From the NCBI RefSeq assembly GCF_016595795.1, contig NZ_JAENHN010000066.1:186001-250000 (forward strand): DNA of 64,000 nt, in the 5' to 3' direction. Made by a program: the position numbers and the translations under genes. The stretch comes from Clostridium yunnanense (GTDB taxonomy: Bacteria > Bacillota > Clostridia > Clostridiales > Clostridiaceae). Of this stretch, positions 17,112 through 26,916 are shown piece by piece. The stretch's first letter is position 1; each line of letters starts with the position of its first letter. The notes beneath the pieces were generated by a model. The model was not told the origin of the DNA, ran no database searches, and worked only from the letters and a program-made list of their open reading frames with translations.

Positions 17112-18929
17112 ATGGAATTAATAACAAGAAATGATATAAGAAACATAGCAATAATTGCTCACGTTGACCATGGTAAAACTACTTTAGTTGATGCGCTATT
17201 AAGACAAAGCAATATATTCAGAGCAAATGAAAAAATAGAAGAAAGAGTAATGGACTCCAATGACCTAGAAAAGGAAAGAGGAATAACTATACTTTCAAAG
17301 AATACAGCAGTTACATATAACGACATTAAAATAAATATAATAGATACTCCAGGACATGCTGACTTCGGCGGAGAAGTAGAAAGAGTTCTAAAGATGGTTG
17401 ACAGTGTTCTTCTAGTTGTAGACTCTTATGAAGGACCTATGCCACAGACTAAATTCGTTTTAAAGAAGGCTTTAGAGCTTGGACTAGATCCAATAGTTGT
17501 AATCAATAAGATAGACAGACAAGATGCTAGACCTACTGATGTTATCGACGAAGTTTTTGAATTATTCTTAGAGCTTGGAGCAACTGATAAGCAGTTAGAC
17601 TTCCCAATAGTTTATGCTTCAGCTAGAGAAGGTTTTGCAAAGATGGAAATTGAAGATGAAAGTACAAACATGGAACCTTTATTCAACACTATAATAGAAC
17701 ATGTTGAACCACCAAAGGGTTACTTGGATGCTCCACTTCAAATGCTTGTTACTACAATTGATTCAAGCGAATACGTTGGTAAAATCGTAATAGGTAAGGT
17801 TGTTCGTGGTAGAGTAGCAAAGAACCAAAATATTGCCGTTGTAAGAAAAGATGGATCAACATCAAATTACAAGGTATCAAGTCTTTATACATATAATGGA
17901 CTAAAGAGAGAAGAAACAAATGAAGCTTCACTTGGAGATGTAATAGCAATAAGTGGTATAGTAGATGTAAATATTGGAGAAACTATAGCAGACGCTCAAA
18001 ATCCAGAAGCACTACCATTCATGGACATAGACGAGCCTACATTAAACATGAACTTCATGGTAAATGACTCACCATTTGCAGGACGTGAAGGTGATTTCGT
18101 TACTTCAAGACATTTAAGAGATAGACTTATGAAGGAACTTGAAACAAATGTAAGTTTAAGAGTAAAAGAACTTTCTCCAGATCGTTTTGAAGTTAGTGGA
18201 AGAGGAGAGTTACATCTTTCAATTCTTATAGAAACAATGAGAAGAGAAGGATATGAATTCCAAGTATCAAAGCCAAATGTTATATTTAAAGAAGAACATG
18301 GAAAGAAAGTAGAACCTATTGAGTACTTAACTATAGATGTTCCTGAAGAATTCATGGGACCAGTTATGGAAAAACTAGGACCTAGAAAAGCTGAGATGGT
18401 TAATATGACTTCAGCTGTAAATGGGTATACAAGATTAGAATTCTTAATACCAGCTAGAGGTCTTATAGGATTCAGAAGTGAGTTCATGACAGATACTAAG
18501 GGTAATGGTATAATGAACCATGTATTTGAAGGGTATGATAAATATAGAGGTGATATTCCTGGAAGAAGCAGAGGATCACTTGTTGCTTTTGAAGCTGGTG
18601 ATGCAATAGCTTATGGATTATTCAATGCTCAAGAAAGAGGTACTCTATTCATACAACCTGGTACTGAAGTTTATTCAGGAATGGTATGTGGTGAGTGTTC
18701 AAGAGCTGAAGATATAGAAGTTAATGTTTGTAAGAGAAAACATCAGTCTAATACAAGAGCTTCTGGTTCAGATGATTCATTAAGATTAACTCCAGCAAAG
18801 AACCTTTCTCTAGAAGAATGTCTAGAATTTATAAATTCTGACGAACTTGTAGAAGTTACCCCTAAGAACATTAGAATGAGAAAGAGATTATTAGATTCTA
18901 ATGAAAGAAAGAGAGCTGCAAGAAAGTAA
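17112..18929 (+). CDS. typA: Translational GTPase TypA/BipA
   Basis: Ribosome-associated GTPase needed for ribosome assembly and stress growth at low temperature. The G domain shows G1 AHVDHGKTTL, switch II DTPGHADFGGEVER and NKIDR. Domain II, the EF-G-like domains III and V, and the BipA-specific C-terminal domain (GRSRGSLVAFEAGDAIAYGL, then SLRLTPAKNLSLEECLEFI) follow. The length of ~605 aa is normal. I place the start at the ATG six bases past GGAGG; the ATG two codons earlier directly abuts that SD. It is monocistronic, between two terminators. Confidence 0.97.
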   Translation: MELITRNDIRNIAIIAHVDHGKTTLVDALLRQSNIFRANEKIEERVMDSNDLEKERGITILSKNTAVTYNDIKINIIDTPGHADFGGEVERVLKMVDSVLLVVDSYEGPMPQTKFVLKKALELGLDPIVVINKIDRQDARPTDVIDEVFELFLELGATDKQLDFPIVYASAREGFAKMEIEDESTNMEPLFNTIIEHVEPPKGYLDAPLQMLVTTIDSSEYVGKIVIGKVVRGRVAKNQNIAVVRKDGSTSNYKVSSLYTYNGLKREETNEASLGDVIAISGIVDVNIGETIADAQNPEALPFMDIDEPTLNMNFMVNDSPFAGREGDFVTSRHLRDRLMKELETNVSLRVKELSPDRFEVSGRGELHLSILIETMRREGYEFQVSKPNVIFKEEHGKKVEPIEYLTIDVPEEFMGPVMEKLGPRKAEMVNMTSAVNGYTRLEFLIPARGLIGFRSEFMTDTKGNGIMNHVFEGYDKYRGDIPGRSRGSLVAFEAGDAIAYGLFNAQERGTLFIQPGTEVYSGMVCGECSRAEDIEVNVCKRKHQSNTRASGSDDSLRLTPAKNLSLEECLEFINSDELVEVTPKNIRMRKRLLDSNERKRAARK

Positions 18930-18960
18930 TTTGCTTGTTGGCATAAAAATAGTATAATTA

Positions 18961-18994
18961 AGTAAATAGCCTAATAGGCTATTTACTTTTGTAT
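18961..18994 (+). terminator. Intrinsic terminator after typA
   Basis: AGTAAATAGCC pairs perfectly with GGCTATTTACT around TAATA, followed by TTTTG. Confidence 0.85.
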
Positions 18995-19098
18995 ATAAAG
19001 GGTTTTAATTATACTATATAAAGATATAATTATTGTACATATTAATTTTTAGTATAACTTTTGTAATAAGTTATACGGTTTAAAAGTAGGGGGATATT

Positions 19099-20115
19099 AT
19101 GAGAAACTTTAAAAAGCCTTTAATTTTTATTTCTTCCTTTATATTAGTAGTTCTTATAGCTATAACATTTTTCTACATAAAATATTTAAGAGCTATAAAT
19201 AACCCTCTCCAAGGAAAGGGAAGTACAGTAAATGTAGTTGTAAAAGAAGGAGAAAGTCTTTATGACGTTCTTGAGCATCTAAATAGTGATAAATCACTAA
19301 AGAGTTTATATGCAGCAAAATACTATATAAAGAAAAATAATTTAGGTGGAGATATTCAACCAGGGACATATGATATTTTAATTGGAACTTCTCTTGACAA
19401 AATTATTAGTTTGCTAAAAGAAGGTGGACACAACATTAAAATAACAATTCCTGAAGGATTGAATGTGGATGAAATTGCTGCAAGGGTTGAGAAAAGTGGT
19501 CTCGTTACTAAAGACGAATTTCTAACTGCAGTAAAAAAATATCCACTGCCTAAGTATGTAAAAGAAAGTAAAGATAAGAGATATGAGCTTGAAGGATACT
19601 TATTTCCTGATACATATTTTTTCAAGAAGAGTGATAAATCTGATGACATAATAATAGCAATGCTTGCTAGATTTCAACAAGTGATGAGTGAAGTACAAAA
19701 AGAAACTAATAAACCAATTTCGGATTCCGATTATGAAGGCATAATAAACAAGGCTTCGATGATTGAAAAAGAAGCTAGAGTGGATTCTGATAGACCTTTA
19801 ATTTCTTCGGTTATTGATAATAGATTAAAAAAGAATATGCCGCTTCAATTAGATGCAACGATATTATATGCCATTGGACAACATAAAGATGTAGTAACAT
19901 TGAAGGATTTAGAAGTTAAGTCTCCTTATAATACGTATAAAAGTAAAGGATTACCAGTAGGGCCTATCTGCAATCCAGGGAAACAGTCGATTTTAGCTGC
20001 AGTTAAACCGGAAGATACGAACTTCTTATATTACCTACTGAAGAAAAATAATGAGCATTATTTTACTGCTGATTATAATGATTTTTTAAAGATGAAGAAA
20101 GAATTGGGATATTAA
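19099..20115 (+). CDS. mltG: Endolytic peptidoglycan transglycosylase MltG (YceG/YrrL)
   Basis: Cleaves nascent peptidoglycan strands at the membrane. This 338-residue protein has one N-terminal membrane helix (LIFISSFILVVLIAITFFYI), a LysM-like region, and the catalytic MltG domain with LEGYLFPDTYFF and the key Glu in ASMIEKEAR; the closing SPYNTYKSKGLPVGPICNPG is the strongest family signature. GTAGGGGGA precedes the ATG. It heads a conserved run mltG-trmR-trhP-udk seen in Bacillus as yrrL-yrrM-yrrN/O-udk. All motifs are intact. Confidence 0.94.
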   Translation: MRNFKKPLIFISSFILVVLIAITFFYIKYLRAINNPLQGKGSTVNVVVKEGESLYDVLEHLNSDKSLKSLYAAKYYIKKNNLGGDIQPGTYDILIGTSLDKIISLLKEGGHNIKITIPEGLNVDEIAARVEKSGLVTKDEFLTAVKKYPLPKYVKESKDKRYELEGYLFPDTYFFKKSDKSDDIIIAMLARFQQVMSEVQKETNKPISDSDYEGIINKASMIEKEARVDSDRPLISSVIDNRLKKNMPLQLDATILYAIGQHKDVVTLKDLEVKSPYNTYKSKGLPVGPICNPGKQSILAAVKPEDTNFLYYLLKKNNEHYFTADYNDFLKMKKELGY

Positions 20116-20142
20116 TTATAACCAAATTTGTTGGAGGAAATT

Positions 20143-20787
20143 ATGAGTGGAATTACACATGACTACATGGAGGAATATCTTAGAGGTCTAATTGGAGACA
20201 GCGAGGATGAACTATATGAGTTAGAAAAGTATGCAGAAGAAAATTTAGTTCCCATAGTACAAAAAGAAGCAGGTAAGTTTTTGGAATTTATGGTTTCCAT
20301 GAAGAAACCTAAAAAAATATTAGAACTAGGAACTGCTATTGGGTACTCTGCCATCCTTATGAGTAAGGCTGCTAATGGAAATGCAAGTATAACATCAATA
20401 GAACGTGATGAAAATATGGTATCTATTGCAGAGAGTAATATTTCAAAGTATAATCTTAGTGATAAAATTAAAGTTGTTAAAGGTGATTGTCTAGAAATAT
20501 TAGAAAGTTTAGATGATAAGTTTGATCTGATTTTTATGGATGCTGGTAAAGGGCATTATAATCACTTTTTACCTCATTGTCTAAGAATTTTAGCTGAAGA
20601 TGGAATTATAATATCAGACAATGTCCTTTTTAGAGGAATGGTTGCTTCTAATGACTTGGTTATAAGAAGAAAAATAACGATAGTTAAGAGAATGAGAAAG
20701 TATCTTGAAGAGATATCTAAAGATAAGAATTTAATCACAACTATCATTCCTATGGGAGATGGAATAGCTGTGACAAAGAGGAGGTAA
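20143..20787 (+). CDS. trmR: tRNA 5-hydroxyuridine methyltransferase TrmR (YrrM-like O-methyltransferase)
   Basis: This is a class I SAM-dependent methyltransferase of the O-methyltransferase 3 family (~214 aa), with the SAM motif ILELGTAIGYSAILMSK, the acidic motif SIERDENM, and IFMDAGKGHYNHFLPHCLRIL. Bacillus YrrM was shown to be TrmR, which methylates 5-hydroxyuridine at tRNA position 34 to 5-methoxyuridine. The adjacent U32-family gene supports this, because that family makes the hydroxyuridine. I choose the ATG that follows TTGGAGGAAATT; a TTG five codons earlier overlaps the SD. It is cotranscribed with mltG upstream and the U32 gene downstream. Confidence 0.85.
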   Translation: MSGITHDYMEEYLRGLIGDSEDELYELEKYAEENLVPIVQKEAGKFLEFMVSMKKPKKILELGTAIGYSAILMSKAANGNASITSIERDENMVSIAESNISKYNLSDKIKVVKGDCLEILESLDDKFDLIFMDAGKGHYNHFLPHCLRILAEDGIIISDNVLFRGMVASNDLVIRRKITIVKRMRKYLEEISKDKNLITTIIPMGDGIAVTKRR

Positions 20788-20792
20788 AAATA

Positions 20793-22019
20793 ATGAGAAA
20801 ACCGGAAATACTAGCTCCAGCAGGGAGTCTTGAAAAATTAAAAACTGCTATTGATTTTGGAGCAGATGCTGTATATATAGGTGGAAGCAAGCTGAATCTA
20901 AGAGCTTTTGCTGATAATTTTACAAATGAACAAATAAGTGAAGGTGTAAAATATGCACATGAAAGAGGGAAGAAGGTTTATGTAACAATGAACGTTTTCC
21001 CTCATAATGGGGATTTAGTAGGACTAGAAGAATATTTAAGAAATCTAAGAGACTTGGAAATAGATGCTATAATAGTTGCTGATCTTGCAATATTTGCTAC
21101 GGCAAGAGAAGTAGTTCCTGATATGGAAATCCATATAAGTACCCAAGCTAACAATGTAAACTGGAGATCAGCTAAGTTCTGGTATGATCAAGGTGCAAAG
21201 AGAGTAGTGCTTGCAAGAGAGCTTTCTATGAAAGAAATAGAAGACATAACTTCCAAAATACCAGAAGATTGTGATATAGAGGCTTTTGTTCATGGATCTA
21301 TGTGTATGTCTTATTCAGGAAGATGTTTAATTTCTAATTATATGACAGGAAGAGATTCTAATAGAGGTGCTTGTGCGCAACCGTGTAGATATAAATACTA
21401 TCTGGTTGAAGAAAAAAGACCAGGAGAATACTTCCCTGTATTTGAAGATGAAAAAGGTACATATATATTAAATTCAAAGGATTTATGCATGATAGAGCAT
21501 ATACCTGAGCTTGTAAAGAGTGGAATTTATTCCTTTAAGATAGAAGGAAGAATGAAGAGTGCCTATTATGTTGCAGCAGTGGTCAAAGCTTATAGGCAAG
21601 CCCTTGACGCATATTGGGCAGATCCTGAAAATTATGAATTTAAAAAAGAATGGCTTGACACAGTTGTTAAGGTTAGTCATAGAAGTTACCACACAGGATT
21701 CTATTTTGGTGAAAAAAATAAGCAAGTATACGAAACTTCTTCATATGTAAGAGATTATGATATTGTTGGTGTAGTTAAGACTTACGATAAAGAAACTAAG
21801 CTTGCAACTATAGAACAAAAAAACAGAGTATTTGAAGGCGATGTAGTTGAAGTTTTAAGACCTGAAGGAGATACATTTGAAGTAAGTCTATCAGACATGA
21901 AAGACCATTTAGGAAATAAGATTGAGGTTGCTCCAAGAGCACAAATGATATTTACTATAAGTTCAGAAACAGAGCTTAGAGAAAATGATATGCTTATAAA
22001 GAGTAAGGGGGACAACTAA
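20793..22019 (+). CDS. trhP: Peptidase U32-family tRNA hydroxylation protein (TrhP/YrrO-like)
   Basis: The 408-residue protein opens with [27 protein letters not shown] and contains the U32 signature [20 protein letters not shown] followed by [13 protein letters not shown], whose four Cys probably bind an iron-sulfur cluster. Named as peptidases, these proteins are now linked to prephenate-dependent hydroxylation of tRNA wobble U34 (TrhP in E. coli, YrrN/YrrO in Bacillus). Together with trmR it would make 5-methoxyuridine. AAGAGGAGG precedes the ATG. Its stop codon overlaps the udk start by one base. Only one U32 gene is present, whereas Bacillus has two in tandem. Confidence 0.85.
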   Translation: MRKPEILAPAGSLEKLKTAIDFGADAVYIGGSKLNLRAFADNFTNEQISEGVKYAHERGKKVYVTMNVFPHNGDLVGLEEYLRNLRDLEIDAIIVADLAIFATAREVVPDMEIHISTQANNVNWRSAKFWYDQGAKRVVLARELSMKEIEDITSKIPEDCDIEAFVHGSMCMSYSGRCLISNYMTGRDSNRGACAQPCRYKYYLVEEKRPGEYFPVFEDEKGTYILNSKDLCMIEHIPELVKSGIYSFKIEGRMKSAYYVAAVVKAYRQALDAYWADPENYEFKKEWLDTVVKVSHRSYHTGFYFGEKNKQVYETSSYVRDYDIVGVVKTYDKETKLATIEQKNRVFEGDVVEVLRPEGDTFEVSLSDMKDHLGNKIEVAPRAQMIFTISSETELRENDMLIKSKGDN

Positions 22020-22639
22020 TGTCAAAACCAATTTTGATAGGAATTACCGGAGGAACTGGTTCGGGAAAAAGTACTATTGCTAAAGAGATATACAATAAGT
22101 TTGATCAAACTTGCATTGCAATGATAGAACAAGACTCATATTATAAGGATCAGAGTTATCTATCTATGGAAGATAGACAGAAAACTAACTATGATCATCC
22201 AGATGCTTTTGATAATGCTTTATTAGTTGAGCATTTAAAGGACTTAATAGATGGGAAAAGCATAGAAAAACCTAAATATGATTTCTCAATTCACAATAGA
22301 ATAACTGAAACGGTTAGTGTTGACTCAAAGGATATTATAATTGTTGAAGGTATATTAGTTTTAGAAGATAGTAGAATAAGAGATCTTTTAGATATTAAAA
22401 TATATGTAGATACTGATTCGGATGTTAGGATAATACGTAGATTGCAAAGAGATATAACTGAAAGAAAGCGAACTGTTGAATCAGTTATAAACCAATATTT
22501 AAGCGTAGTGAGACCTATGCATTTACAATTTACAGAACCTACGAAAAGATATGCTGACCTCATAATCCCAGAAGGTGGACATAATAAGGTAGCAATAGAT
22601 ATATTGGTGGCAAAAATTAAACAAATTCTACTTAAATAG
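22019..22639 (+). CDS. udk: Uridine kinase
   Basis: Phosphorylates uridine and cytidine to UMP and CMP in pyrimidine salvage. The 206-residue protein has the P-loop [12 protein letters not shown], the uridine-kinase motif [29 protein letters not shown] and [13 protein letters not shown]. Length and motifs are standard. It starts on the last base of the U32 gene's stop codon, preceded by AAGGGGG, so it is translationally coupled. It closes the mltG-trmR-trhP-udk operon, as in Bacillus. Confidence 0.95.
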   Translation: MSKPILIGITGGTGSGKSTIAKEIYNKFDQTCIAMIEQDSYYKDQSYLSMEDRQKTNYDHPDAFDNALLVEHLKDLIDGKSIEKPKYDFSIHNRITETVSVDSKDIIIVEGILVLEDSRIRDLLDIKIYVDTDSDVRIIRRLQRDITERKRTVESVINQYLSVVRPMHLQFTEPTKRYADLIIPEGGHNKVAIDILVAKIKQILLK

Positions 22640-22662
22640 AATTTTCAAACAATAATTTGAAT

Positions 22663-22707
22663 AAAACACTCCTCTAACGGCTAGAATTCAGCAAGAGGGG
22701 TGTTTTT
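22663..22707 (+). terminator. Hairpin that is both udk terminator and a lid on the PBP ribosome binding site
   Basis: AAAACACTCCTCT pairs over 13 bp (one G-U) with AGAGGGGTGTTTT, followed by T and then directly the ATG of the next gene. The 3' arm contains AGAGGGG, the only SD for that gene. Transcripts reading through from udk would hide this SD. Confidence 0.65.
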
Positions 22708-24336
22708 ATGTTAACTAAGAAAAGATTTATTATTATAGCGGATTTTGTAATAGCTTCATTTATTGTATTGATATTTAGATTGTTTTATGTAGGGAATGAA
22801 TATAATCCTAGTGCCATAGAAAAAGAATATAGTCATAATGTACAAGTAGATACTACAGCTGATAACAAATATGCCTTGATTGACGATAACAATAAAGATT
22901 TGCTTTCGTATAACAAAAAGTATGTTGTAGTTATAGACGCCATGGTTTTTAAATTAAATAGTACTGAAAATAATCTCAGAAACCTACTGGCGTTAAGTTA
23001 TATAATGAAAAATGAAGTGAAAGATTTTTCATATAAAGAGATTTTAAAGACTACTGGAAAGATATACTATACTGTAAGTGAAGATAGTTATAACAAGATA
23101 AAAGGGATTAAAACCATGAAGGGCCTTTACTTTTATGTAACATCAAATGTGAATAGAACTGAAGCCTGGAAGATTGAGAATATACTTTCAGATGTCAACA
23201 AAACTGATGGTAAAAAACTAAAAGACGATGGGACACTAGAACATTTAATATATGATTATACAAAAAATAACAAGACTCCATCGGTATATAATCAATTAAA
23301 TAGTGATGGAACTTATTCAATAAAGGATTATTCTGCACCTACATCCAATGTAAATGTGATGCTTACATTAGATAAAGAATGGCAAGACAGTATAAGAACT
23401 GTTTTGAATAATGATAAGTACAAGGATGTTCCTAATATCGGTATTGCTCTTATAGAAGCTAAAACTGGTAAAGTAAAGGCTTTAGCTCAAAAGGATGAGT
23501 CACAACCCAACATAACAATTGGAATACAAAACCAAAGCTTTGAGCCGGGATCAACCTTTAAGATTATAACTGAGGAAGCAGCTTATAATTATGGAGATTT
23601 AAGCAAAGACAATACATTTTTATGTGATGGAAGGTATTGTTTTAAGGAAGGGAAGAATTATGCACACGGAACCCTTAGCGCACATGATGCTTTTCTAGAA
23701 TCCTGCAATACTGTTTTTAGAAAAATTGGATTTAAAGTAGGGTTCATACCTTTAGTAGATATGGCTAAAAAGCAAGGATTATTTTCTAAGGTTCTTAATC
23801 TTCAATACGAAGGAAAAGGCGTTGAACCAAAAGAAGAAAATGGTATAGGTAATGTTTCAATGGGGCAAACATTCAATGTAACCCCACTTCAAATGGCTGC
23901 TGTTGTTGCTACTGCAGCAAATAATGGAGTTTATAATAAACCTTATATCATAGACAAATTTGTTCAAAATGATGGAACAGTTGTGAAGAAATTTACAGCA
24001 GATAGCCAGAAAGTAATTAAGCCTGAGGTAGCCAAAACTGTTTTAGATGATATGAGAGGAGTAGTAACTGAAAGCAAAGGTACTGGATATAATGCAAGAA
24101 TAGATGGCATTGAAACTGGTGGTAAAACCGGTACTGCTGAAGGTGAAAATGCTAAAAATCATGGATGGTTTGCAGGTTATTTTAAGCTAAATGGAGAATA
24201 CTATTCATTAGTGGTTATGGTTCCATATATCAATCAAAATAGTAGTATAGGAAAAAATGGTAATGCGACTGCCGCTCCAGTATTTAAGGATATAGTTTTG
24301 AGTATAGCTCAAAAAGATAAACAGAAGAGTAACTAA
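22708..24336 (+). CDS. Class B penicillin-binding protein (peptidoglycan D,D-transpeptidase)
   Basis: This 542-residue transpeptidase has an N-terminal membrane anchor (FIIIADFVIASFIVLIFRLF) and a dimerisation domain. The transpeptidase domain carries S-x-x-K at ~282 (PGSTFK), S-x-N at ~332 (ESCNT) and K-T-G at ~473 (GGKTGTAE). It lacks PASTA domains, so it resembles FtsI/PBP2-type proteins more than full SpoVD. It crosslinks peptidoglycan outside the membrane, perhaps during division or sporulation. The start codon follows the terminator hairpin whose 3' arm is the SD. The specific role cannot be read from sequence. Confidence 0.88.
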   Translation: MLTKKRFIIIADFVIASFIVLIFRLFYVGNEYNPSAIEKEYSHNVQVDTTADNKYALIDDNNKDLLSYNKKYVVVIDAMVFKLNSTENNLRNLLALSYIMKNEVKDFSYKEILKTTGKIYYTVSEDSYNKIKGIKTMKGLYFYVTSNVNRTEAWKIENILSDVNKTDGKKLKDDGTLEHLIYDYTKNNKTPSVYNQLNSDGTYSIKDYSAPTSNVNVMLTLDKEWQDSIRTVLNNDKYKDVPNIGIALIEAKTGKVKALAQKDESQPNITIGIQNQSFEPGSTFKIITEEAAYNYGDLSKDNTFLCDGRYCFKEGKNYAHGTLSAHDAFLESCNTVFRKIGFKVGFIPLVDMAKKQGLFSKVLNLQYEGKGVEPKEENGIGNVSMGQTFNVTPLQMAAVVATAANNGVYNKPYIIDKFVQNDGTVVKKFTADSQKVIKPEVAKTVLDDMRGVVTESKGTGYNARIDGIETGGKTGTAEGENAKNHGWFAGYFKLNGEYYSLVVMVPYINQNSSIGKNGNATAAPVFKDIVLSIAQKDKQKSN

Positions 24337-24387
24337 GAGGTAAAAAAGTCATTTTTAATTTTAAAAAGTTATAAAAGTTTAAGATAT

Positions 24388-24437
24388 AAAATCATACGCT
24401 GTGAAGCATAACCTGATTCACAACGTATGATTTTTTT
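24388..24437 (+). terminator. Intrinsic terminator after the PBP gene
   Basis: AAATCATACG-c-TGTGAA pairs with TTCACA-a-CGTATGATTT, followed by a T run. Confidence 0.85.
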
Positions 24438-24478
24438 ATTTAAATTATAAGAGTTTCAACCTAGCTAAGAATTCAATG

Positions 24479-24509
24479 CTAACTGATTTATTAACAGTTA
24501 GGATATAAT
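24479..24509 (+). promoter_or_regulatory. Inverted repeat abutting a TATAAT box upstream of the AraC-GH39 gene
   Basis: CTAACTG-N9-CAGTTAG (24479-24501) ends two bases before TATAAT (24504-24509). No -35 box is apparent, so the dyad occupies the -35 region and may be an operator. The rest of this 421-bp gap holds a second dyad, TAAGGAAC (24543-24550) with GTTCCTTA (24590-24597), in the presumed leader, and no reading frame. Confidence 0.4.
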
Positions 24510-24757
24510 AAAAGTAAGATTTATTTGTTTTTTGAATATTTCTAAGGAACATCCTAATAGTATATAGGTAAAAGATTTGGCTGAAAAGAGTTCCTTAAAT
24601 TAGTTGTTTATTTACAATTTTATACATTGATGACTCAAGCGATTACGGTGTAAAATTTAAGTGAATGGATTACTTATTAAACTTTCAGTATTCCAAAGTT
24701 AAGTAAAGTGTTCCATAGTTTGATATTTAGAGTTAGATTTTTAAGGAGTAGATTTTT

Positions 24758-26836
24758 ATGAGAAAAGAGTATATTGATTTCTCTACAGGAATACCTGTTA
24801 GTGTAGATTTTGTAACCGTAGAGGAATATCCGCTTCATTGGCATAATTATATCGAAATATTATATGTAGTTAAGGGAAGTGTATTTGTAAACATAAATGC
24901 AGGAACTTATGAGCTTATAGAAAATGAAATAGAAATAATTAATGTGGATGAAGCACACCGTATTTTTTCAAAGGATAAAGATAATAAAGTACTTATATTT
25001 CACATAGATCCATATTTTTTTGAGAAATACTATAATGACATAAAAAATATGTTCTTCTACACGAATTCTAGTGAAGAAGGTGCGCAGGAAAATGAAGATT
25101 ACGATGAACTTAGAACTTTCTTAAGTATTGTACTTTGTGAGTTGGTTCAAAAAAGTGACAACTATGATGAAGAAATAGAAAACACTTTGGTGGATCTATT
25201 ATATCACCTTATAAATAACTTTCATTATCTTATGCATGAACAGGAAGAGCTTAGAGAAAATGATGAACAGTTAGATAGATATCATAGAATATCTAAATAT
25301 ATATACAATAATTATAATAACAATATAACCTTACAGGATATTGCAGATAAAGAGTTTTTAAGTACTCATTATCTTTCTCATGAGATAAAATATTCAACTG
25401 GATATAGTTTTACCGAACTCATTAATCTCACAAGAGTAGAGGAGTCTGTTAAACTTTTGCTGGATACTGACAAGCCTATCTCTGAGATATCTGAAGAAGT
25501 GGGATTTTCACATACGAGATATTATAATAAAAACTTTAAGTTTTATTATAAAACAACACCTTTAAATTATAGAAAGAAATATAAGGTGGATGAAGCAACC
25601 TTAGAAAAAAGTAAAAAGATAAAATATTATGATTTGAAAGATGCTATAGACTTTGTTATGTATTACCTTGAAGATTATGATAGATTTAATTTTGAAGATA
25701 AGATAAATAAGATTAATATAGATGTTAGCGAGGAAATTGGTCCTTTCGAGAAAAACTTCAAAAATATAATAAATGTAGGAAATGCCTTTGAATTATTGTT
25801 AGAAGATAATAAAGATATTTTGGAAGAAATTCAATATGAAATTGGATTTGAATATGCAAGATTATTAAATGTTTTTTCTTCAGATATGGGAATATTTCCA
25901 AAGGTTAAGTTTTATAACTGGAGCAGAACAGAAACTGTACTAGAATATCTAGATACAATAGGTGTTAAACCTTTAGTAGTTTTGGATGATAAGGATGTAA
26001 CTCAGGAAGAATTCTCAGATGTATTAAAATCGTTTCTAGATTTCTTTTCAAAGCTTGAAGGAATTAATGTTAATGATATTGTTTTTCAATTCACTCAAAA
26101 CACATTGGAAGATAATATTAAGCTGGTTAGAATAATCATAGAAGAATTTGAACTTCAAATAATTGAAGATAGATTCAATGATGAGTTAAGCGTAGATCCA
26201 ATATATGATACTTCATATATGCTCCCTTTTATAATTCAAAATCAATTAAACAAGGAAAGCAAGCAAAATGCTCTAAGAGCTTTTGATGTCTTAGATAATC
26301 AACCATATCTAACAAATGAAGTTTTCTTTGGGTATCCTGGTATGGTAAATGATAAGGGAATAAGAAAAGCATCTTTTTATGCTTACTATCTTTTGAACAA
26401 GCTGGGTGATACTGTAGTAGCAAAAGATAACGGATATATAGTAACTAAAAAGGAAGGCGAATATCAAATACTTCTATATAGTTATAACGAAGAAATCATA
26501 AATCTTATTCAATTGAAGAGATATTCAAAGCTTAGAGGGTTAAAGAATTCTACTGAAAAGAAATTTTCATTAAATATTGTGAAGATACCAACTTCCGCAA
26601 GAGTTACATCTTATCTTATAGACGAAGAAGTAGGGTCTTCATATAATTATTGGCTTGATATGGGGAAGCCTGTGCGATTAAATAAAGAGGAAAAAGAAAT
26701 ACTTTTAAAGGCGGCTTTTCCGAAAGTGGAGTTTAAATTTGCTAAAAAGAGCGCAGTTTTAAACCTACAAGCTAAGTTAGAAGGTTATGGGGCAGTGTTA
26801 ATTATAATAAAAGAAGTACAAAAACACCTTAAGTAA
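24758..26836 (+). CDS. AraC-family regulator fused to a degenerate GH39-like domain
   Basis: Three modules make up 692 residues. Residues ~15-110 are an AraC-type cupin (EYPLHWHNYIEILYVVKGSV, then a Glu-rich barrel and HRIFSKDKD). Residues ~185-285 are the double helix-turn-helix (ITLQDIADKEFLSTHYLSHE, ISEISEEVGFSHTRYYNKNF, closing TPLNYRKKY). The last ~400 residues look like a family 39 glycoside hydrolase barrel plus C-terminal beta domain (IGFEYARLLNVFS, KVKFYNWSRTETVLEYLDTI, KASFYAYYLLNKLGDTVV). The acid/base W-N-E-P motif is replaced by FQFTQNT, so it is probably a sugar sensor rather than an enzyme. AAGGAG precedes the ATG. Its target genes are not visible nearby. Confidence 0.8.
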   Translation: MRKEYIDFSTGIPVSVDFVTVEEYPLHWHNYIEILYVVKGSVFVNINAGTYELIENEIEIINVDEAHRIFSKDKDNKVLIFHIDPYFFEKYYNDIKNMFFYTNSSEEGAQENEDYDELRTFLSIVLCELVQKSDNYDEEIENTLVDLLYHLINNFHYLMHEQEELRENDEQLDRYHRISKYIYNNYNNNITLQDIADKEFLSTHYLSHEIKYSTGYSFTELINLTRVEESVKLLLDTDKPISEISEEVGFSHTRYYNKNFKFYYKTTPLNYRKKYKVDEATLEKSKKIKYYDLKDAIDFVMYYLEDYDRFNFEDKINKINIDVSEEIGPFEKNFKNIINVGNAFELLLEDNKDILEEIQYEIGFEYARLLNVFSSDMGIFPKVKFYNWSRTETVLEYLDTIGVKPLVVLDDKDVTQEEFSDVLKSFLDFFSKLEGINVNDIVFQFTQNTLEDNIKLVRIIIEEFELQIIEDRFNDELSVDPIYDTSYMLPFIIQNQLNKESKQNALRAFDVLDNQPYLTNEVFFGYPGMVNDKGIRKASFYAYYLLNKLGDTVVAKDNGYIVTKKEGEYQILLYSYNEEIINLIQLKRYSKLRGLKNSTEKKFSLNIVKIPTSARVTSYLIDEEVGSSYNYWLDMGKPVRLNKEEKEILLKAAFPKVEFKFAKKSAVLNLQAKLEGYGAVLIIIKEVQKHLK

Positions 26837-26845
26837 GGTGTTTTT
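26821..26845 (+). terminator. Intrinsic terminator overlapping the stop codon of the AraC-GH39 gene
   Basis: AAAACACCTT pairs with AAGGTGTTTT, with the TAA stop in the loop/stem junction, then TTTC. Confidence 0.8.
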
Positions 26846-26916
26846 CTGCTTTTTATAGAAATATAGGATTTTTTTATAAAACCATAAAAGTACCTTTTAG
26901 TAAGCAGTTAAGTGAG

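Noticed and set aside
24543-24597. Riboswitch or T-box in the leader of the AraC-GH39 gene
   Set aside because: Only one 8-bp dyad (TAAGGAAC/GTTCCTTA) is clear; no T-box motif or terminator follows, and the inner pairing is weak.
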